Positions 17,013 through 26,289 are shown, counted from the stretch's first letter. The stretch is DNA of 41,323 nucleotides from Litorimonas sp964610115 (GCA_964610115.1 CAZSUW010000014.1:1-41323), one strand, 5' to 3'. Numbers and translations: made by a program. Notes: generated by a model from the letters alone, not told the origin.

Positions 17013-18482
17013 TTACGTCCCGCGCGGTAGATCGTCTTGATCGATCAGGCCGTCATTGGCTTCCTTTTCCTTATCGAAATAGTCGCGAGTCAGCTTGAAC
17101 ACGATCGGTGACAAGAAGATCAGCGCAATCAGGTTTGGTGCGGCCATGAGACCGGTCAACGTATCCGCCATCAACCAAAATAGGTTCACAATATTGCCGA
17201 CTTGGTCCTCCAGCGCGATCGCGGCGGCCGAGGCGAAGACCACGAAAATGTACATGACGCGGTAAGGCAAGATTGCTTTTTCGCTGAACATAAAGGCGGC
17301 ACACCGCTCCCCATAGTAAGACCAACCCAGTATGGTCGTGAAGGCGAATATCGTCAAAGCAACGGGAACAACGTGACGGCCGAGTTCGCCGAAATTCGCG
17401 GCAAAGGCCGAACTGGTTAATGGTGCGCCTGTGTCACATCCCGCTGGCTGTGTCCCTGTCATCAGTTGGCTGAGGTTTTCTGGTCCAGCCAAGCACTCCG
17501 GCGCAACAACACCCGATGTCAAAATAATCAATGCTGTGATTGTACAAACAAATAGTGTGTCAATCACGGTGCCAAGCATTGCAATCGTCCCCTGATTAAC
17601 GGGGTCATTATTCTGCGCCGCCGCGTGGGCAATCGGCGCCGAGCCTTGTCCAGCTTCATTCGAGAAGATACCGCGGGCAACGCCCATGCGCATGGCCAAC
17701 ATTAAGAGGCCGATGGAAATGCCTGTCCCGGCTTCTTGAAGCCCAAATGCGCTTTTGAATATCAAACCAAAGGCAGACCCAATACTTCCAAAGTTCATCA
17801 GGATGATCACGAGGCCCAACAAAATATACATGCCGGCCATAAACGGAACGACCTTAGACGCGACGGCGCCAATGCGTTTAATGCCGCCTAAAATGACTGC
17901 GCCTGCTGCGCCAGCAAGAATTATCGCCGTTAGCCATGGCGAGAAGTTGTATTCGCTATTCAAGACGTCAGCCACGGAGTTGGCTTGAATGGAGTTGCCC
18001 GTTCCCCAGCTTGCAAACATGCCGAAAAAGGCAAAGGCGAGTGCCAGCGGCATCCACTTCGATCCGAGACCATTCTTGATGTAATACATAGGCCCGCCAA
18101 CACGATTCCCATTGGCGTCTCTTTCGCGATATCGAACTGCAAGAACACCTTCGCTAAACTTCGTGGCTGTGCCGACGATGGCTGTCATCCACATCCAGAA
18201 TACTGCGCCTGGGCCACCGATTGCGATGGCGGCGGCAACGCCCGCAATGTTACCCGTACCAATGGTAGAAGATAGGGCCGTCATCAGCGCCGCGAAGGGG
18301 GACACATCGCCAGCATCTGTATTGGCCCCACGTTTTCTAAAAAGCTGTTTGAAAGCGTACGGGATTTTGAAGATCGACATGAGGCGCAGACCAAATGTCA
18401 AATATAGGCCCGCACCCAATAGGAGGATGAGCATAGGCCATCCCCAGACGACGCCGTTGACCCACTGAATGATGCTCTCCAT
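17013..18482 (-). CDS. Sodium:alanine (AGCS) symporter family transporter
   Basis: 489 aa with about ten to eleven TM helices, typical of the alanine or glycine:cation symporter family. Signatures: GTGNIAGVAAAIAIGGPGAVFWMWM (the sodium/substrate loop), VGGPMYYIKNGLGSKW, and SNEAGQGSAPIAHAAAQNNDPVNQG, all close to AlsT/GlyP. It imports alanine, glycine or serine with sodium. The ATG at 18482 has GGGG-rich AAGAAGGGG upstream. It is divergent from the aminotransferase, which could use the imported amino acid, but this link is only positional. Confidence 0.93.
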   Translation of the reverse strand: MESIIQWVNGVVWGWPMLILLLGAGLYLTFGLRLMSIFKIPYAFKQLFRKRGANTDAGDVSPFAALMTALSSTIGTGNIAGVAAAIAIGGPGAVFWMWMTAIVGTATKFSEGVLAVRYRERDANGNRVGGPMYYIKNGLGSKWMPLALAFAFFGMFASWGTGNSIQANSVADVLNSEYNFSPWLTAIILAGAAGAVILGGIKRIGAVASKVVPFMAGMYILLGLVIILMNFGSIGSAFGLIFKSAFGLQEAGTGISIGLLMLAMRMGVARGIFSNEAGQGSAPIAHAAAQNNDPVNQGTIAMLGTVIDTLFVCTITALIILTSGVVAPECLAGPENLSQLMTGTQPAGCDTGAPLTSSAFAANFGELGRHVVPVALTIFAFTTILGWSYYGERCAAFMFSEKAILPYRVMYIFVVFASAAAIALEDQVGNIVNLFWLMADTLTGLMAAPNLIALIFLSPIVFKLTRDYFDKEKEANDGLIDQDDLPRGT

Positions 18483-18626
18483 CTTTTCCCCTTCTTGACG
18501 TTGCGGCTCAAAGCGCAGCGCCGAATTGCATTTCTAGCGGGTCTGCAACACAGAAAGGCGCCCGCCAAGGGGAAAACCCCGTTTTTCAGCGTTTGCACCT
18601 GCGAATGCCCGCGCTATGGGCGCTTT

Positions 18627-19814
18627 ATGTTTGATTATCTGCGCCCCCTTCCGCCCGACGGTATTATCGCCCTCATGCAACAGGCCAAAGCCGATGAAAG
18701 ACCGAATAAGGTCGACCTGGGCGTCGGCGTGTATAAAGATGCCGCCGGAGCCGTTCCCGTCATGCGCGCGGTCAAGACAGCGGAAGAGATCATTCTTGGC
18801 GACGAAACGTCTAAATCTTATGTCGGGACAACCGGGCGGGACGGGTTCAACCATCTCATGTTAGAGCTGATGTTAGGGTCTGCCTATGACAGCGAACGGC
18901 TCGCGGCGAGCCAAGCGGCGGGCGGTTCCGGCGCGTTGCGTTTAGGGGCCGAGCTCATCCGTCGCGCCGCCCCAGAAGCCACCGTATGGGTGTCTACCCC
19001 AACATGGGCGAACCATATCCCACTAATCAGCTCGACAGGGCTGAAGATGGATAAATACCCTTATTATGATCGCGAAACGTTGGGCGTCGATTTTGACGCC
19101 ATGGTCGAACACTTGAAGACAAAGACCAAGCCGGGCGACGTGGTTGTCCTGCACGGGTGTTGTCACAACCCGACGGGTGCAGATCTAACAGACGAACAAT
19201 GGGATGCGCTTGTGCCTGTTCTTACGGATCATGGCCTGCTTCCTTTTATTGATTTGGCCTATGCAGGATTAGGACACGGCTTAGAGCGCGATTGCTATGG
19301 CTTGCGCACAGTTTTTGCGTCTGTCCCGCAAGCGCTTGTCTCCGTCAGCTGTTCCAAAAATTTCGGGCTCTATAAAGAACGCGTCGGCGTTTTGGGCGTC
19401 TTGTGCGCAAAGCCAGAAACGGCGCAGATTGCGCAAACACAACTGGGCTCTATCCAACGCACGCTGATCTCTATGCCACCGGATCACGGGGCGCAGATTG
19501 TTGAGCGCATCCTTGGCAATGGCGATCTCAAACGCGTTTGGATGGATGAGTTAGATGAAATGCGCAACCGAATGTTAGGGTTGCGCCGTCTGCTTTCCGA
19601 GGCGCTCGACGTGCAAGGCGGACGGCACATTGCCCGTGCCGTTCTAAACCAAAACGGTATGTTCAGTACGCTACCCATCACCAAAGAACAGGCGCAAGCC
19701 TTGCGCAAGGATCATGCTGTTTACTTAACCGATAGCGGCCGCATAAATGTGGCTGGGGCCAATGCCAGTTCGATCCCAGGTCTCGCCAAAGCACTTCTGA
19801 ATGTTTTGAGCTAA
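18627..19814 (+). CDS. Aromatic/aspartate aminotransferase (class I, TyrB-AspC type)
   Basis: 395 aa, usual for the AspC/TyrB (Ialpha) group. PLP enzyme that transfers the amino group between aspartate or aromatic amino acids and 2-oxo acids. VDLGVGVYKD, HGCCHNPTGADLT, FIDLAYAGLGHGLE and the Schiff-base motif SCSKNFGLYKERVG (Lys244) are all present. TyrB-type and AspC-type members are hard to tell apart from sequence alone, so no symbol is given. An in-frame extension upstream to 18495 overlaps the promoter region and lacks family similarity. Confidence 0.92.
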   Translation: MFDYLRPLPPDGIIALMQQAKADERPNKVDLGVGVYKDAAGAVPVMRAVKTAEEIILGDETSKSYVGTTGRDGFNHLMLELMLGSAYDSERLAASQAAGGSGALRLGAELIRRAAPEATVWVSTPTWANHIPLISSTGLKMDKYPYYDRETLGVDFDAMVEHLKTKTKPGDVVVLHGCCHNPTGADLTDEQWDALVPVLTDHGLLPFIDLAYAGLGHGLERDCYGLRTVFASVPQALVSVSCSKNFGLYKERVGVLGVLCAKPETAQIAQTQLGSIQRTLISMPPDHGAQIVERILGNGDLKRVWMDELDEMRNRMLGLRRLLSEALDVQGGRHIARAVLNQNGMFSTLPITKEQAQALRKDHAVYLTDSGRINVAGANASSIPGLAKALLNVLS

Positions 19815-19845
19815 ACTAGCGATCTATAGAAGAGGGCTAAGAGCG

Positions 19846-21216
19846 ATGGATTTAACGACTATACGAGCACGCGCGGAGGGGTTTTTGGAACAACTTCTGG
19901 TCTGGCTGCAAAGCCCAGCCTTTTTAGCGCAAGTTGGGGCGATTGTTGTTGCGATCTTTGTCGCGCCAATCATCGCGAAGAAACTCAAGACAGCGATACC
20001 GTTTTTCCGTGATCCACCGGCAGATGATGCGTCATTGTATAAAGTCCGCGATATTCTTTTCCGGGCCAGCACTTTTTTGCGGGCGGTGATTTTGGTCGGA
20101 TTGCTGGCCGTCTTCGCCGCCATACTCGCCGGAGTCTCATCGCTGGGTGAAAACTGGCTGGTCAAAATCGCACAAAGTCTGGCGACCGTCTTCCTGGTTT
20201 ATCGCGCGATTAAAACCTTCGTCGCCGATCCGCTTTATCAAAAAGTCGCGGTTTGGGTATTGGTGCCGCTCGCCCTTGTCATTGTGCTGGGTTACTTTGA
20301 TGATCTGACAGCCTTTCTCGACGGCATTCGGCTTAATGAAGACAGCAATATTTCTTTGCTGGCCATTATCCGTTTGGCTTTGTTTGGCGGCCTCTTTTTC
20401 TGGCTTGGGAATTTGGGCAATGCGCGCGGCCAAAACGCGATCCGTTCCCAAGATAGCCTGGATGTAGGCGCGCGCGAAATCCTCGCCAAACTCTTCCAGA
20501 TCATCATTTTCGGGATCGTCGTGGTCATGGCCTTTGGCGCAGCAGGCATTCCGCTCTCTGGTTTGGCGGTCGCCTTTGGTGCTGTGGGCTTGGGTATTGG
20601 ATTGGGGTTGCAGCCCGTTGCCGCCAATTTCGTGTCCGGCCTTATCATCTTGCTAGACCGCTCGGTCCGCGTCGGCGACTTCATCAGTTTGGAAGATGGT
20701 CGCGAAGGCTTCGTTGAAGCCATCAATATGCGTTCCACCACTGTGGAAACGACTGATGGCAAAGACATTATGGTGCCCAACACGGTCTTTATCGAAAATG
20801 CTTATGAAAATTGGACCCATAAAGATCCGCGTCAACGCTATGAGGTCTATTTCAGCGTGGGCTACGATACTGATATTGATCGGTTAGAAGACATCATCAT
20901 TCCGGCCATCAATGCGCATCCGTCTGTTTTACAAGAACCGGAACAGCCGGACCTAGAGCTTCGCGAATTTGGTGAAAGCGGGATCAATTTTGCGGTCGAA
21001 TTCTGGTGTGAAGGCATTGATGATGGCCCGAACAAGTTCACGTCGGACCTCAATTTTGCGATTTGGCGCGCCCTGCGCGATGCGGGTATTGCTATGCCAC
21101 TGCCCCAACGTGTGATCCATCAAGTGCCCGTCGGGAATGTGCCCGTGCCACCGAAGAGAGCGGCGACGAAACGCAAAAGCGCGACGAAACCGGCCAACGT
21201 GACCTCTAAGTCATAG
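19846..21216 (+). CDS. MscS-family mechanosensitive channel
   Basis: 456 aa. Several N-terminal TM segments, then the pore helix AFGAVGLGIGLGLQPVAANFVSGLIILLDRSVRVGDFI, a close match to the MscS TM3/beta-domain junction, followed by the beta domain ending VPNTVFIENAYENWT. The cytoplasmic cage follows, and the last ~25 residues are a Lys/Arg/Pro-rich tail. It opens on membrane tension to release solutes at hypo-osmotic shock. It follows the aminotransferase by 31 bases and may be co-transcribed. Confidence 0.92.
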   Translation: MDLTTIRARAEGFLEQLLVWLQSPAFLAQVGAIVVAIFVAPIIAKKLKTAIPFFRDPPADDASLYKVRDILFRASTFLRAVILVGLLAVFAAILAGVSSLGENWLVKIAQSLATVFLVYRAIKTFVADPLYQKVAVWVLVPLALVIVLGYFDDLTAFLDGIRLNEDSNISLLAIIRLALFGGLFFWLGNLGNARGQNAIRSQDSLDVGAREILAKLFQIIIFGIVVVMAFGAAGIPLSGLAVAFGAVGLGIGLGLQPVAANFVSGLIILLDRSVRVGDFISLEDGREGFVEAINMRSTTVETTDGKDIMVPNTVFIENAYENWTHKDPRQRYEVYFSVGYDTDIDRLEDIIIPAINAHPSVLQEPEQPDLELREFGESGINFAVEFWCEGIDDGPNKFTSDLNFAIWRALRDAGIAMPLPQRVIHQVPVGNVPVPPKRAATKRKSATKPANVTSKS

Positions 21217-21318
21217 GTCCATTCCCTCTAAGTCTCTGAAACAATTTTGGTCTTTTTGGGGTGTTTGGAACCACGCAGTCATAGCGTACTCTGCTCTGAA
21301 AAGGGAGGAGACGTGGCT

Positions 21319-21729
21319 ATGGCTTTAAGTGCAACAGAGAAACTCTGCCGAAAGAAGACGGAAAAGAAGGTCCGGCTGGAATCGGATTTCGCGGGGATCA
21401 AGGCAGGGCAAATGATGTTTGTCGCGACGCCGATGATCGTCGATGCCTATATCCGGGCCATTCCTATGGGGCAGCACCGGACTGTTCCGGGGATGCGCAA
21501 TGAATTGGCGCGACGGAATAAATGCGATGCGAGCTGCCCCGTGAGCACCGCCATCTTCGTCCGCATGAGTGCCGACGCTGCGATAGAACAAATGGAAGCG
21601 GGCAAGCCAGCCGAGGAGGTCACGCCGTTCTGGCGTATCCTCCGCCCGACAGACAAAATCGCCACTCGACTAAAAATTGATCCGGACTGGATCGAGTCAC
21701 AGCGAAAGTTGGAGGGGTTGCGGGATTAA
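21319..21729 (+). CDS. MGMT-like (alkyltransferase-like) protein lacking the catalytic Cys
   Basis: 136 aa from the ATG at 21319; a GTG at 21313 is closer to the GGAGG and is an alternative start. Residues 44-66 (YIRAIPMGQHRTVPGMRNELARR) resemble the RAIPxGxxxTYGxxA helix-turn-helix of O6-alkylguanine-DNA alkyltransferases. At 103-106 PFWR replaces the PCHR active site, and it ends with ..IESQRKLEGL like the EG end of the family. With no acceptor Cys, it would bind rather than repair lesions, as in ATL proteins, if the homology is right. Convergent and overlapping by a few bases with the next gene. Confidence 0.55.
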   Translation: MALSATEKLCRKKTEKKVRLESDFAGIKAGQMMFVATPMIVDAYIRAIPMGQHRTVPGMRNELARRNKCDASCPVSTAIFVRMSADAAIEQMEAGKPAEEVTPFWRILRPTDKIATRLKIDPDWIESQRKLEGLRD

Positions 21730-22580
21730 GGCGTGTTATTGTCTTTGGTGGTTGATGTCTGATCGGTGATCATCCCAATCGCTTTATCGCCGACCTTTTC
21801 GACAAAAAGATTTAGCCAAAACGTCCATGTGAAATAGAGAAAGACAACGAGAATAATTCCAAAAAAGGTGAGAATTCGGAGTAGGGCGGTACGCGCGCTT
21901 AAGGTCAGAACGGCGGATCCATCTTTAAATTGCACGTCTTGTAAGGCGAGTGCGACAACGGATCCGCCTAAACCCGCATCGCGAAGGTCGTAAATCGGAA
22001 CCCAAGAGATGACAGTCGTCACGGCTTTTGCTGTCGCCGAAGGCAAACCTTCAGCGTCTTCACCGATTAATCGATCAATGGCGTCACGGGCCTCCGGAGA
22101 CATCTCGTTGCGTTCGCGTTGGACCTTGTCTTTCGCGATCTCCATTATGTCGTTGAACCGGCTGCGCGTTTGGCCCGGGTCTTCACCTCCAATGCGCATA
22201 TCAGAGGTGTCGATATTTGAGAGATAGATATAAGGGGCTTTGTAGCGAATGCGGCCATGGACGTGGCCTTCAACGGTTACGTTGCGGCCGACAGCGCTTA
22301 GGCCGAGTTCTGTTTCTAGCGTCACACCACGTTCCGCGGAAAAGCTTGGGTCAAGGCGATGAGGTGTAATCTCACCAAGACCGAACGCGGCCTGTTGGGT
22401 TTGTCCAAGCTGACTTTGCAGTGCCGCCTTGGCCTGCGCATCGGTCACGCTTACGGTGACAGGCTGCACAAGAAAATACAGAGCCAGTCCGAGCGCGAGG
22501 AGCAAGCCTAGAAGTCCGCTAATGACACGACCGCGTGTGAATCGGGGCGGGCGCTGATCTATTGGTCCGATGGCGCTCAT
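21726..22580 (-). CDS. Two-TM membrane protein with DUF1439-like domain
   Basis: 284 aa. A TM segment near residues 18-40 (ISGLLGLLLALGLALYFLV) and a second near 230-262 (ALLRILTFFGIILVVFLYFTWTFWLNLF) flank a ~180-residue presumably periplasmic domain. The domain starts VSVTDAQAKAALQSQL.. and has alternating polar strands with VTVEGHVHGRIRYKAPYIYLSNIDTSDM, reminiscent of DUF1439/YceB lipoproteins. That resemblance is tentative. The C-terminus is a polar tail. Last gene of the minus-strand operon and overlaps the DUF917 gene by 4 nt. Confidence 0.6.
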   Translation of the reverse strand: MSAIGPIDQRPPRFTRGRVISGLLGLLLALGLALYFLVQPVTVSVTDAQAKAALQSQLGQTQQAAFGLGEITPHRLDPSFSAERGVTLETELGLSAVGRNVTVEGHVHGRIRYKAPYIYLSNIDTSDMRIGGEDPGQTRSRFNDIMEIAKDKVQRERNEMSPEARDAIDRLIGEDAEGLPSATAKAVTTVISWVPIYDLRDAGLGGSVVALALQDVQFKDGSAVLTLSARTALLRILTFFGIILVVFLYFTWTFWLNLFVEKVGDKAIGMITDQTSTTKDNNTP

Positions 22581-23797
22581 TGTGTCGTCTTCAATCTCTC
22601 CTCAATCGGCACATAGTCCACATCATAGCCGAAATAGCGGGGGCCGAAGACGGCGAGGCCACCTTCGGTGCGCCAAAGCGGGTCAGAGCGGAAGCCGAGG
22701 ACTGTCACGGCTTGGCCCACTGTAAAGTCGGGATTGTCTATGCCTTCGGCGCGGGCGTCATCCACAATCTGGATAAGATCAGGCGCGGTGGCGATGACCT
22801 GTTCGTTGCGCCGGGCGATTAAATGTTCGTTTTTATAGCGGGTTTGAAAGGTCTGTCCTGCGAACGCGCCCGTTCCGGTCAGGGCGACCGTGCCTTCCAA
22901 AAAGCCGCCATTATCCGCCCAATCTGAGGCGGCGACTGTGCCCTTGAAGAGGAGGTAGCCATCGCCTGCCACACGCGCGGCTTCAATCGCGTCTGCGCCA
23001 CTCTCTTTGGCCTCGCGGATGGCTCGTCCGATAGCGATGGCAAGGCTGAGGCTGTTTTGCACCAAGACACCGGGCTTTTTCGCCACGGCGCCGGTGATCG
23101 GACTGTCCACGACGCCGACCACGCCGCTTGTTGCTGCGATAGAGCGCAGCACAGCTTCGGGGCGCTTCGGGTCCAGCACGTCGCGCAAAATGATTTCATC
23201 GCCCTGTTGGGTCACACAGGCCACTGGCGTCAGCGGCGTTCCAGACACTTTGACGGAATGCTGATTGATCTCTGGCACGGCGCGACCGACCGTATCGGCA
23301 TCCAGGGCTGGCACGCCCAAGCGCGCGGCGACGGACAGGCCGTCGGCTAAGCTGCCCGGGCCGATCTCGCCCATAATCACACCGGCAAAAGGCTGCCCGA
23401 CATAGTCCTGCAATAGCTCGAAGGCGTTTTGCACGGGAAAAGGAACGGCAGGGTCTTCGACTTCGCTGCCCGGGGCGATGCTGCCAAGGCCGTAAGGACA
23501 CGCCACACGCGCCTCATCGGGCAGGGCGTCGACACTGATCATACGGAAGGTAAGGCCATCGGCGAGGTCTTTGGCGATAATCTCGCGCGCCTCTGCGAGA
23601 CTGCCGCCGCCGCCCGTGCCCAGATAGCTGGCCCCCGTCAGGGCGTCAGCGAGATCCGTTGGCGTAAGGATCCGTCCCTCTGGTGTTTGAGGTGTCTTGC
23701 GGCTTGGCGTTTCATTCGCTTGGCTTTTGCATGCGCTGAGCGCGCCGACACCTATCGCTAATCCCGCGAGCATGTGCCGCCTTGGTAAATCGATCAT
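22577..23797 (-). CDS. DUF917-family protein with Tat-type lipoprotein signal
   Basis: 406 aa. DUF917 core is present: LTPTDLADALTGASYLGTGGGGSLAEAREII near the start, ALPDEARVACPYGLGSIAPGSE, then GEIGPGSLADGLSVAARLGVPALDADTVGRAVPEI. The family is usually cytoplasmic and sometimes linked to hydantoin or other ring hydrolysis genes, with no proven reaction I can name. Here it starts MIDLPRRHMLAGLAIGVGALSAC: twin Arg, hydrophobic segment and lipobox LSAC, so it looks Tat-exported and lipid-anchored. The gene follows DUF2207 by 21 bases. Confidence 0.85.
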   Translation of the reverse strand: MIDLPRRHMLAGLAIGVGALSACKSQANETPSRKTPQTPEGRILTPTDLADALTGASYLGTGGGGSLAEAREIIAKDLADGLTFRMISVDALPDEARVACPYGLGSIAPGSEVEDPAVPFPVQNAFELLQDYVGQPFAGVIMGEIGPGSLADGLSVAARLGVPALDADTVGRAVPEINQHSVKVSGTPLTPVACVTQQGDEIILRDVLDPKRPEAVLRSIAATSGVVGVVDSPITGAVAKKPGVLVQNSLSLAIAIGRAIREAKESGADAIEAARVAGDGYLLFKGTVAASDWADNGGFLEGTVALTGTGAFAGQTFQTRYKNEHLIARRNEQVIATAPDLIQIVDDARAEGIDNPDFTVGQAVTVLGFRSDPLWRTEGGLAVFGPRYFGYDVDYVPIEERLKTTQ

Positions 23798-23818
23798 AGT
23801 GTTTTCCCCAGTCTAAGT

Positions 23819-25735
23819 TTACCAGCCGCCGCCGCCGCCGCCGCCACCACCGCCGCCGGAAAAACCTCCGCCGCTGCTCCCACTGCTCCATCCGCCAGAG
23901 GATCCTGACCCGCTGCTTTGGCTAACGGGTGCCGCCGCGGCGACGCCCGCCGTCATGGCTTTTGAAATCGTCCGGCCTACATCAATGGGTCCACTCCGTC
24001 CGTCGAAAATTCTCGATCCGTGGGCATAGGTCGGCCGATATTCTGCGGCTTCGCGGGGCAGCGTCTTTTCGAAATGTTTGGTCCAATTCTTTTCAACGCC
24101 CAGTGCAACGGCATAGGGCAAGAAGCGCTCATAAAGCGCGACGCTCATTAGCGGCGGCTGGTCTTTGAGCGGACCCCCGGTATTGATCCGGTCTTTTTCT
24201 GCCGTGCTCAAATAAAGCCGAAAACCTTCGATCTCGGCATAGATTTTCGATCCCTTTTTCGTCGGGGCCGGCAGTAGATACAGAAAGAGAATGTTCATCG
24301 CGGCAACACCGGCAAACAAGGCTAAAATGATAGGCCCTGACGTTGAAACGGGGGAGGCGAGGACCGTCACGACGAGGGCAATGCTGGCAAGGATACCGAG
24401 GATCGCCCAGCCGAGATTGCGCCGATAGTAATCGCGGCCATAGCGATCGGAGACACCGCGAAGAAACGCGATGGCGCCCTTGAAGAGTTTGCTGTCGGAC
24501 TTACCGTCCATCACGACCCTCTTCTTTTTGCCCATCAGGGCGTCCAATAAACGCAAGCCGTCCTTTGTACGGGGCGTTTGCAGACGGGTGATTGTCGTCT
24601 TTTTCTTTTCGGCTTCAATCTCGACAGCGCCTTCGGCTCCAAGGGCTAATAATTCCGCTGACAAAGCCTCCATGCCTTTATGGCCGCGATTATAGATGTA
24701 ATGCACGGCCGCCGGGCCATAGCCTTTGGGCGGTTCATAGCGGGCAAAGACGGGCGGTTTCTGCGGATCGCGCCCGATACGGGACCAGAGCAATAAATAA
24801 AAACAAAGCAGGGCGCCGCCGCCAAGGCTGAGGAGGATGATCGCGCCGTTTTTCAGCCACCAGAATTCACGGAGTTCTTCAGCCGTGAGAGGGTCGATAA
24901 TCCCCTTTGGGACAGAGGCTGAAATCGTCAGTCCTTCGCGAACGCCCAAGGGTTGGGTTGTCGTGAAGATAGCCGTATTGTTGTTTTCGGTTTTTGTGGC
25001 CAGATTGCTCGTATCGCCCCAACCCCCTGTGTAAACGGACAGGTCAGTATATATTGCGCCATCTGGAAAGGTCACGCGGGCGACGGCATTTTCGATTGGA
25101 AACGCCCAATAATTCCCCGTGGCGTTCCAATATAGTTCGTCGCGATCATCATGGCGCCTTATTGCATCGGCGACGCTGTAGCGTATTTGGTAGCGGTATG
25201 CGCCGGGACGAAGGAAATAATTCGCCCGCCCAATTCGCCAGACGACCGCATTGCCGTTATATTGAGTCGAGACAGTTTCCGGCTCTCCGTCTCGCGTCAC
25301 CTCTATCAGTCGATACTCGTAATCGCGTTTGACGCCCATAAACTCATAGACGCTGGGCAATTCGCGAAAAATCCCGCGCTTAATACTTTGTCCGGCGGCA
25401 ATCACGTCGATCGTTTCTGTTACGATCATATCGCCGGATCGATCGACATCCATATCAATGGTGAAATTGGTAATGACTTCGCGTAGATCTGAATTTTGAA
25501 AATCCGTGCTGAGGCCCTGCCCAAACGGATCAAAGACCGGTCCATCACGAGAGGCCTTTAAGGCGCGGAGAGCCTCTTCGAGTTCCGGGTTCGGGGTCTC
25601 CTGGCTTTCTAGTATCTCTTCAATGATGGTGATAAGGTCTTTACCTGTTTCGTCTATGTCTGCAGGTGCAGGCGTTTGTGCGAGCGCCAAAGCGGCCCAA
25701 ATTAGCGAAAGGCAAAGACCGAGCAGATATCGCAT
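23819..25735 (-). CDS. DUF2207-family membrane protein with Gly-rich tail
   Basis: 638 aa. Signal peptide (MRYLLGLCLSLIWAALALAQ), then the DUF2207 extracytoplasmic domain with VDRSGDMIVTETIDVIAAGQSIKRGIFRELP, a first TM near 295-315 (GAIILLSLGGGALLCFYLLLW), a cytoplasmic stretch, two more TMs near 445-490, and a cytosolic segment. The last ~35 residues are Ser/Gly only, ending in GGGGGGGGGGGW. This Ser/Gly tail is typical of the family. Function is unknown, but it pairs with LemA widely. Its start codon overlaps the lemA stop by one base. Confidence 0.9.
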   Translation of the reverse strand: MRYLLGLCLSLIWAALALAQTPAPADIDETGKDLITIIEEILESQETPNPELEEALRALKASRDGPVFDPFGQGLSTDFQNSDLREVITNFTIDMDVDRSGDMIVTETIDVIAAGQSIKRGIFRELPSVYEFMGVKRDYEYRLIEVTRDGEPETVSTQYNGNAVVWRIGRANYFLRPGAYRYQIRYSVADAIRRHDDRDELYWNATGNYWAFPIENAVARVTFPDGAIYTDLSVYTGGWGDTSNLATKTENNNTAIFTTTQPLGVREGLTISASVPKGIIDPLTAEELREFWWLKNGAIILLSLGGGALLCFYLLLWSRIGRDPQKPPVFARYEPPKGYGPAAVHYIYNRGHKGMEALSAELLALGAEGAVEIEAEKKKTTITRLQTPRTKDGLRLLDALMGKKKRVVMDGKSDSKLFKGAIAFLRGVSDRYGRDYYRRNLGWAILGILASIALVVTVLASPVSTSGPIILALFAGVAAMNILFLYLLPAPTKKGSKIYAEIEGFRLYLSTAEKDRINTGGPLKDQPPLMSVALYERFLPYAVALGVEKNWTKHFEKTLPREAAEYRPTYAHGSRIFDGRSGPIDVGRTISKAMTAGVAAAAPVSQSSGSGSSGGWSSGSSGGGFSGGGGGGGGGGGW

Positions 25736-26289
25736 TAGCTGAAGTCCACGGCGGGCGCGTCCACTGCACTGTCATCGGCCTCGAAATAGGGCCATTCCTT
25801 AAAGCCGAAGGGGCCAGCCACGAAATTATACGGGATCGTTTTCACGGCAATATTCATTTCCCGCACAGCCCCATTATAGAAACGGCGCGCAAATTCGATT
25901 TTGTCTTCGGTCTCTGACAATTCATTTTGTAGATCGAGAAAGTTCGAATTCGCCTTCAGGTCCGGATAGTCTTCTTTGAGGGCAAACAGCCGGGATGTTT
26001 CACGTGAAACACTCGCTTCTGCTGCGCCGCGCGCTTTGACATCATCTCCGGCGGCTTGGGCGCGGCTGCGGGCTTGGGTGACATCCTCGAAGAGTTTGCG
26101 TTCATGCGCGGCATAGCCTTTGACGGTGTCGACCAAGCGCGGGATCAGGTCCGCGCGGCGTTTGAGCTGTACATCGATATCGCTCCAGCCATTGCGGGCC
26201 ATTTGGCGCAAACCCACCAGCTTGTTGAAAACCAGAACGCCGCCAATCAGTAAAAATGCGACGAGCCCGGCAAGTATCCATACGATCAT
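25735..26289 (-). CDS. lemA: LemA-family protein
   Basis: 184 aa, usual length. An N-terminal TM (MIVWILAGLVAFLLIGGVLVF) is followed by NKLVGLRQMARNGWSDIDVQLKRRADLIPRLVDTVKGYAAHERKLFEDV, which closely matches the LemA signature, then an alpha-helical bundle ending FARRFYNGAVREMNIAVKTIPYNFVAGPFGFKEWPYFEAD. LemA and DUF2207 are frequent partners at the membrane; molecular role unproven. The parS palindrome at 25996-26011 sits inside this gene, encoding VSRET. Confidence 0.93.
   Translation of the reverse strand: MIVWILAGLVAFLLIGGVLVFNKLVGLRQMARNGWSDIDVQLKRRADLIPRLVDTVKGYAAHERKLFEDVTQARSRAQAAGDDVKARGAAEASVSRETSRLFALKEDYPDLKANSNFLDLQNELSETEDKIEFARRFYNGAVREMNIAVKTIPYNFVAGPFGFKEWPYFEADDSAVDAPAVDFS
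25996..26011. promoter_or_regulatory. parS: parS centromere site (ParB binding), perfect 16-bp palindrome
   Basis: TGTTTCACGTGAAACA is identical to the bacterial parS consensus TGTTNCACGTGAAACA, with full dyad symmetry around CACGTG. It lies inside lemA, encoding the residues VSRET. parS is bound by ParB, which loads SMC and segregates the chromosome origin. Sites in alphaproteobacteria are normally within a few tens of kb of the origin, so this locates the window near ori. I found no second perfect copy and no parA/parB gene here. Confidence 0.85.

Noticed and set aside
23823..23860. GCC/CCG trinucleotide run as a possible contingency locus
   Set aside because: It encodes the poly-Gly tail that is usual in DUF2207 proteins. 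A triplet repeat keeps frame, so it would not switch expression.
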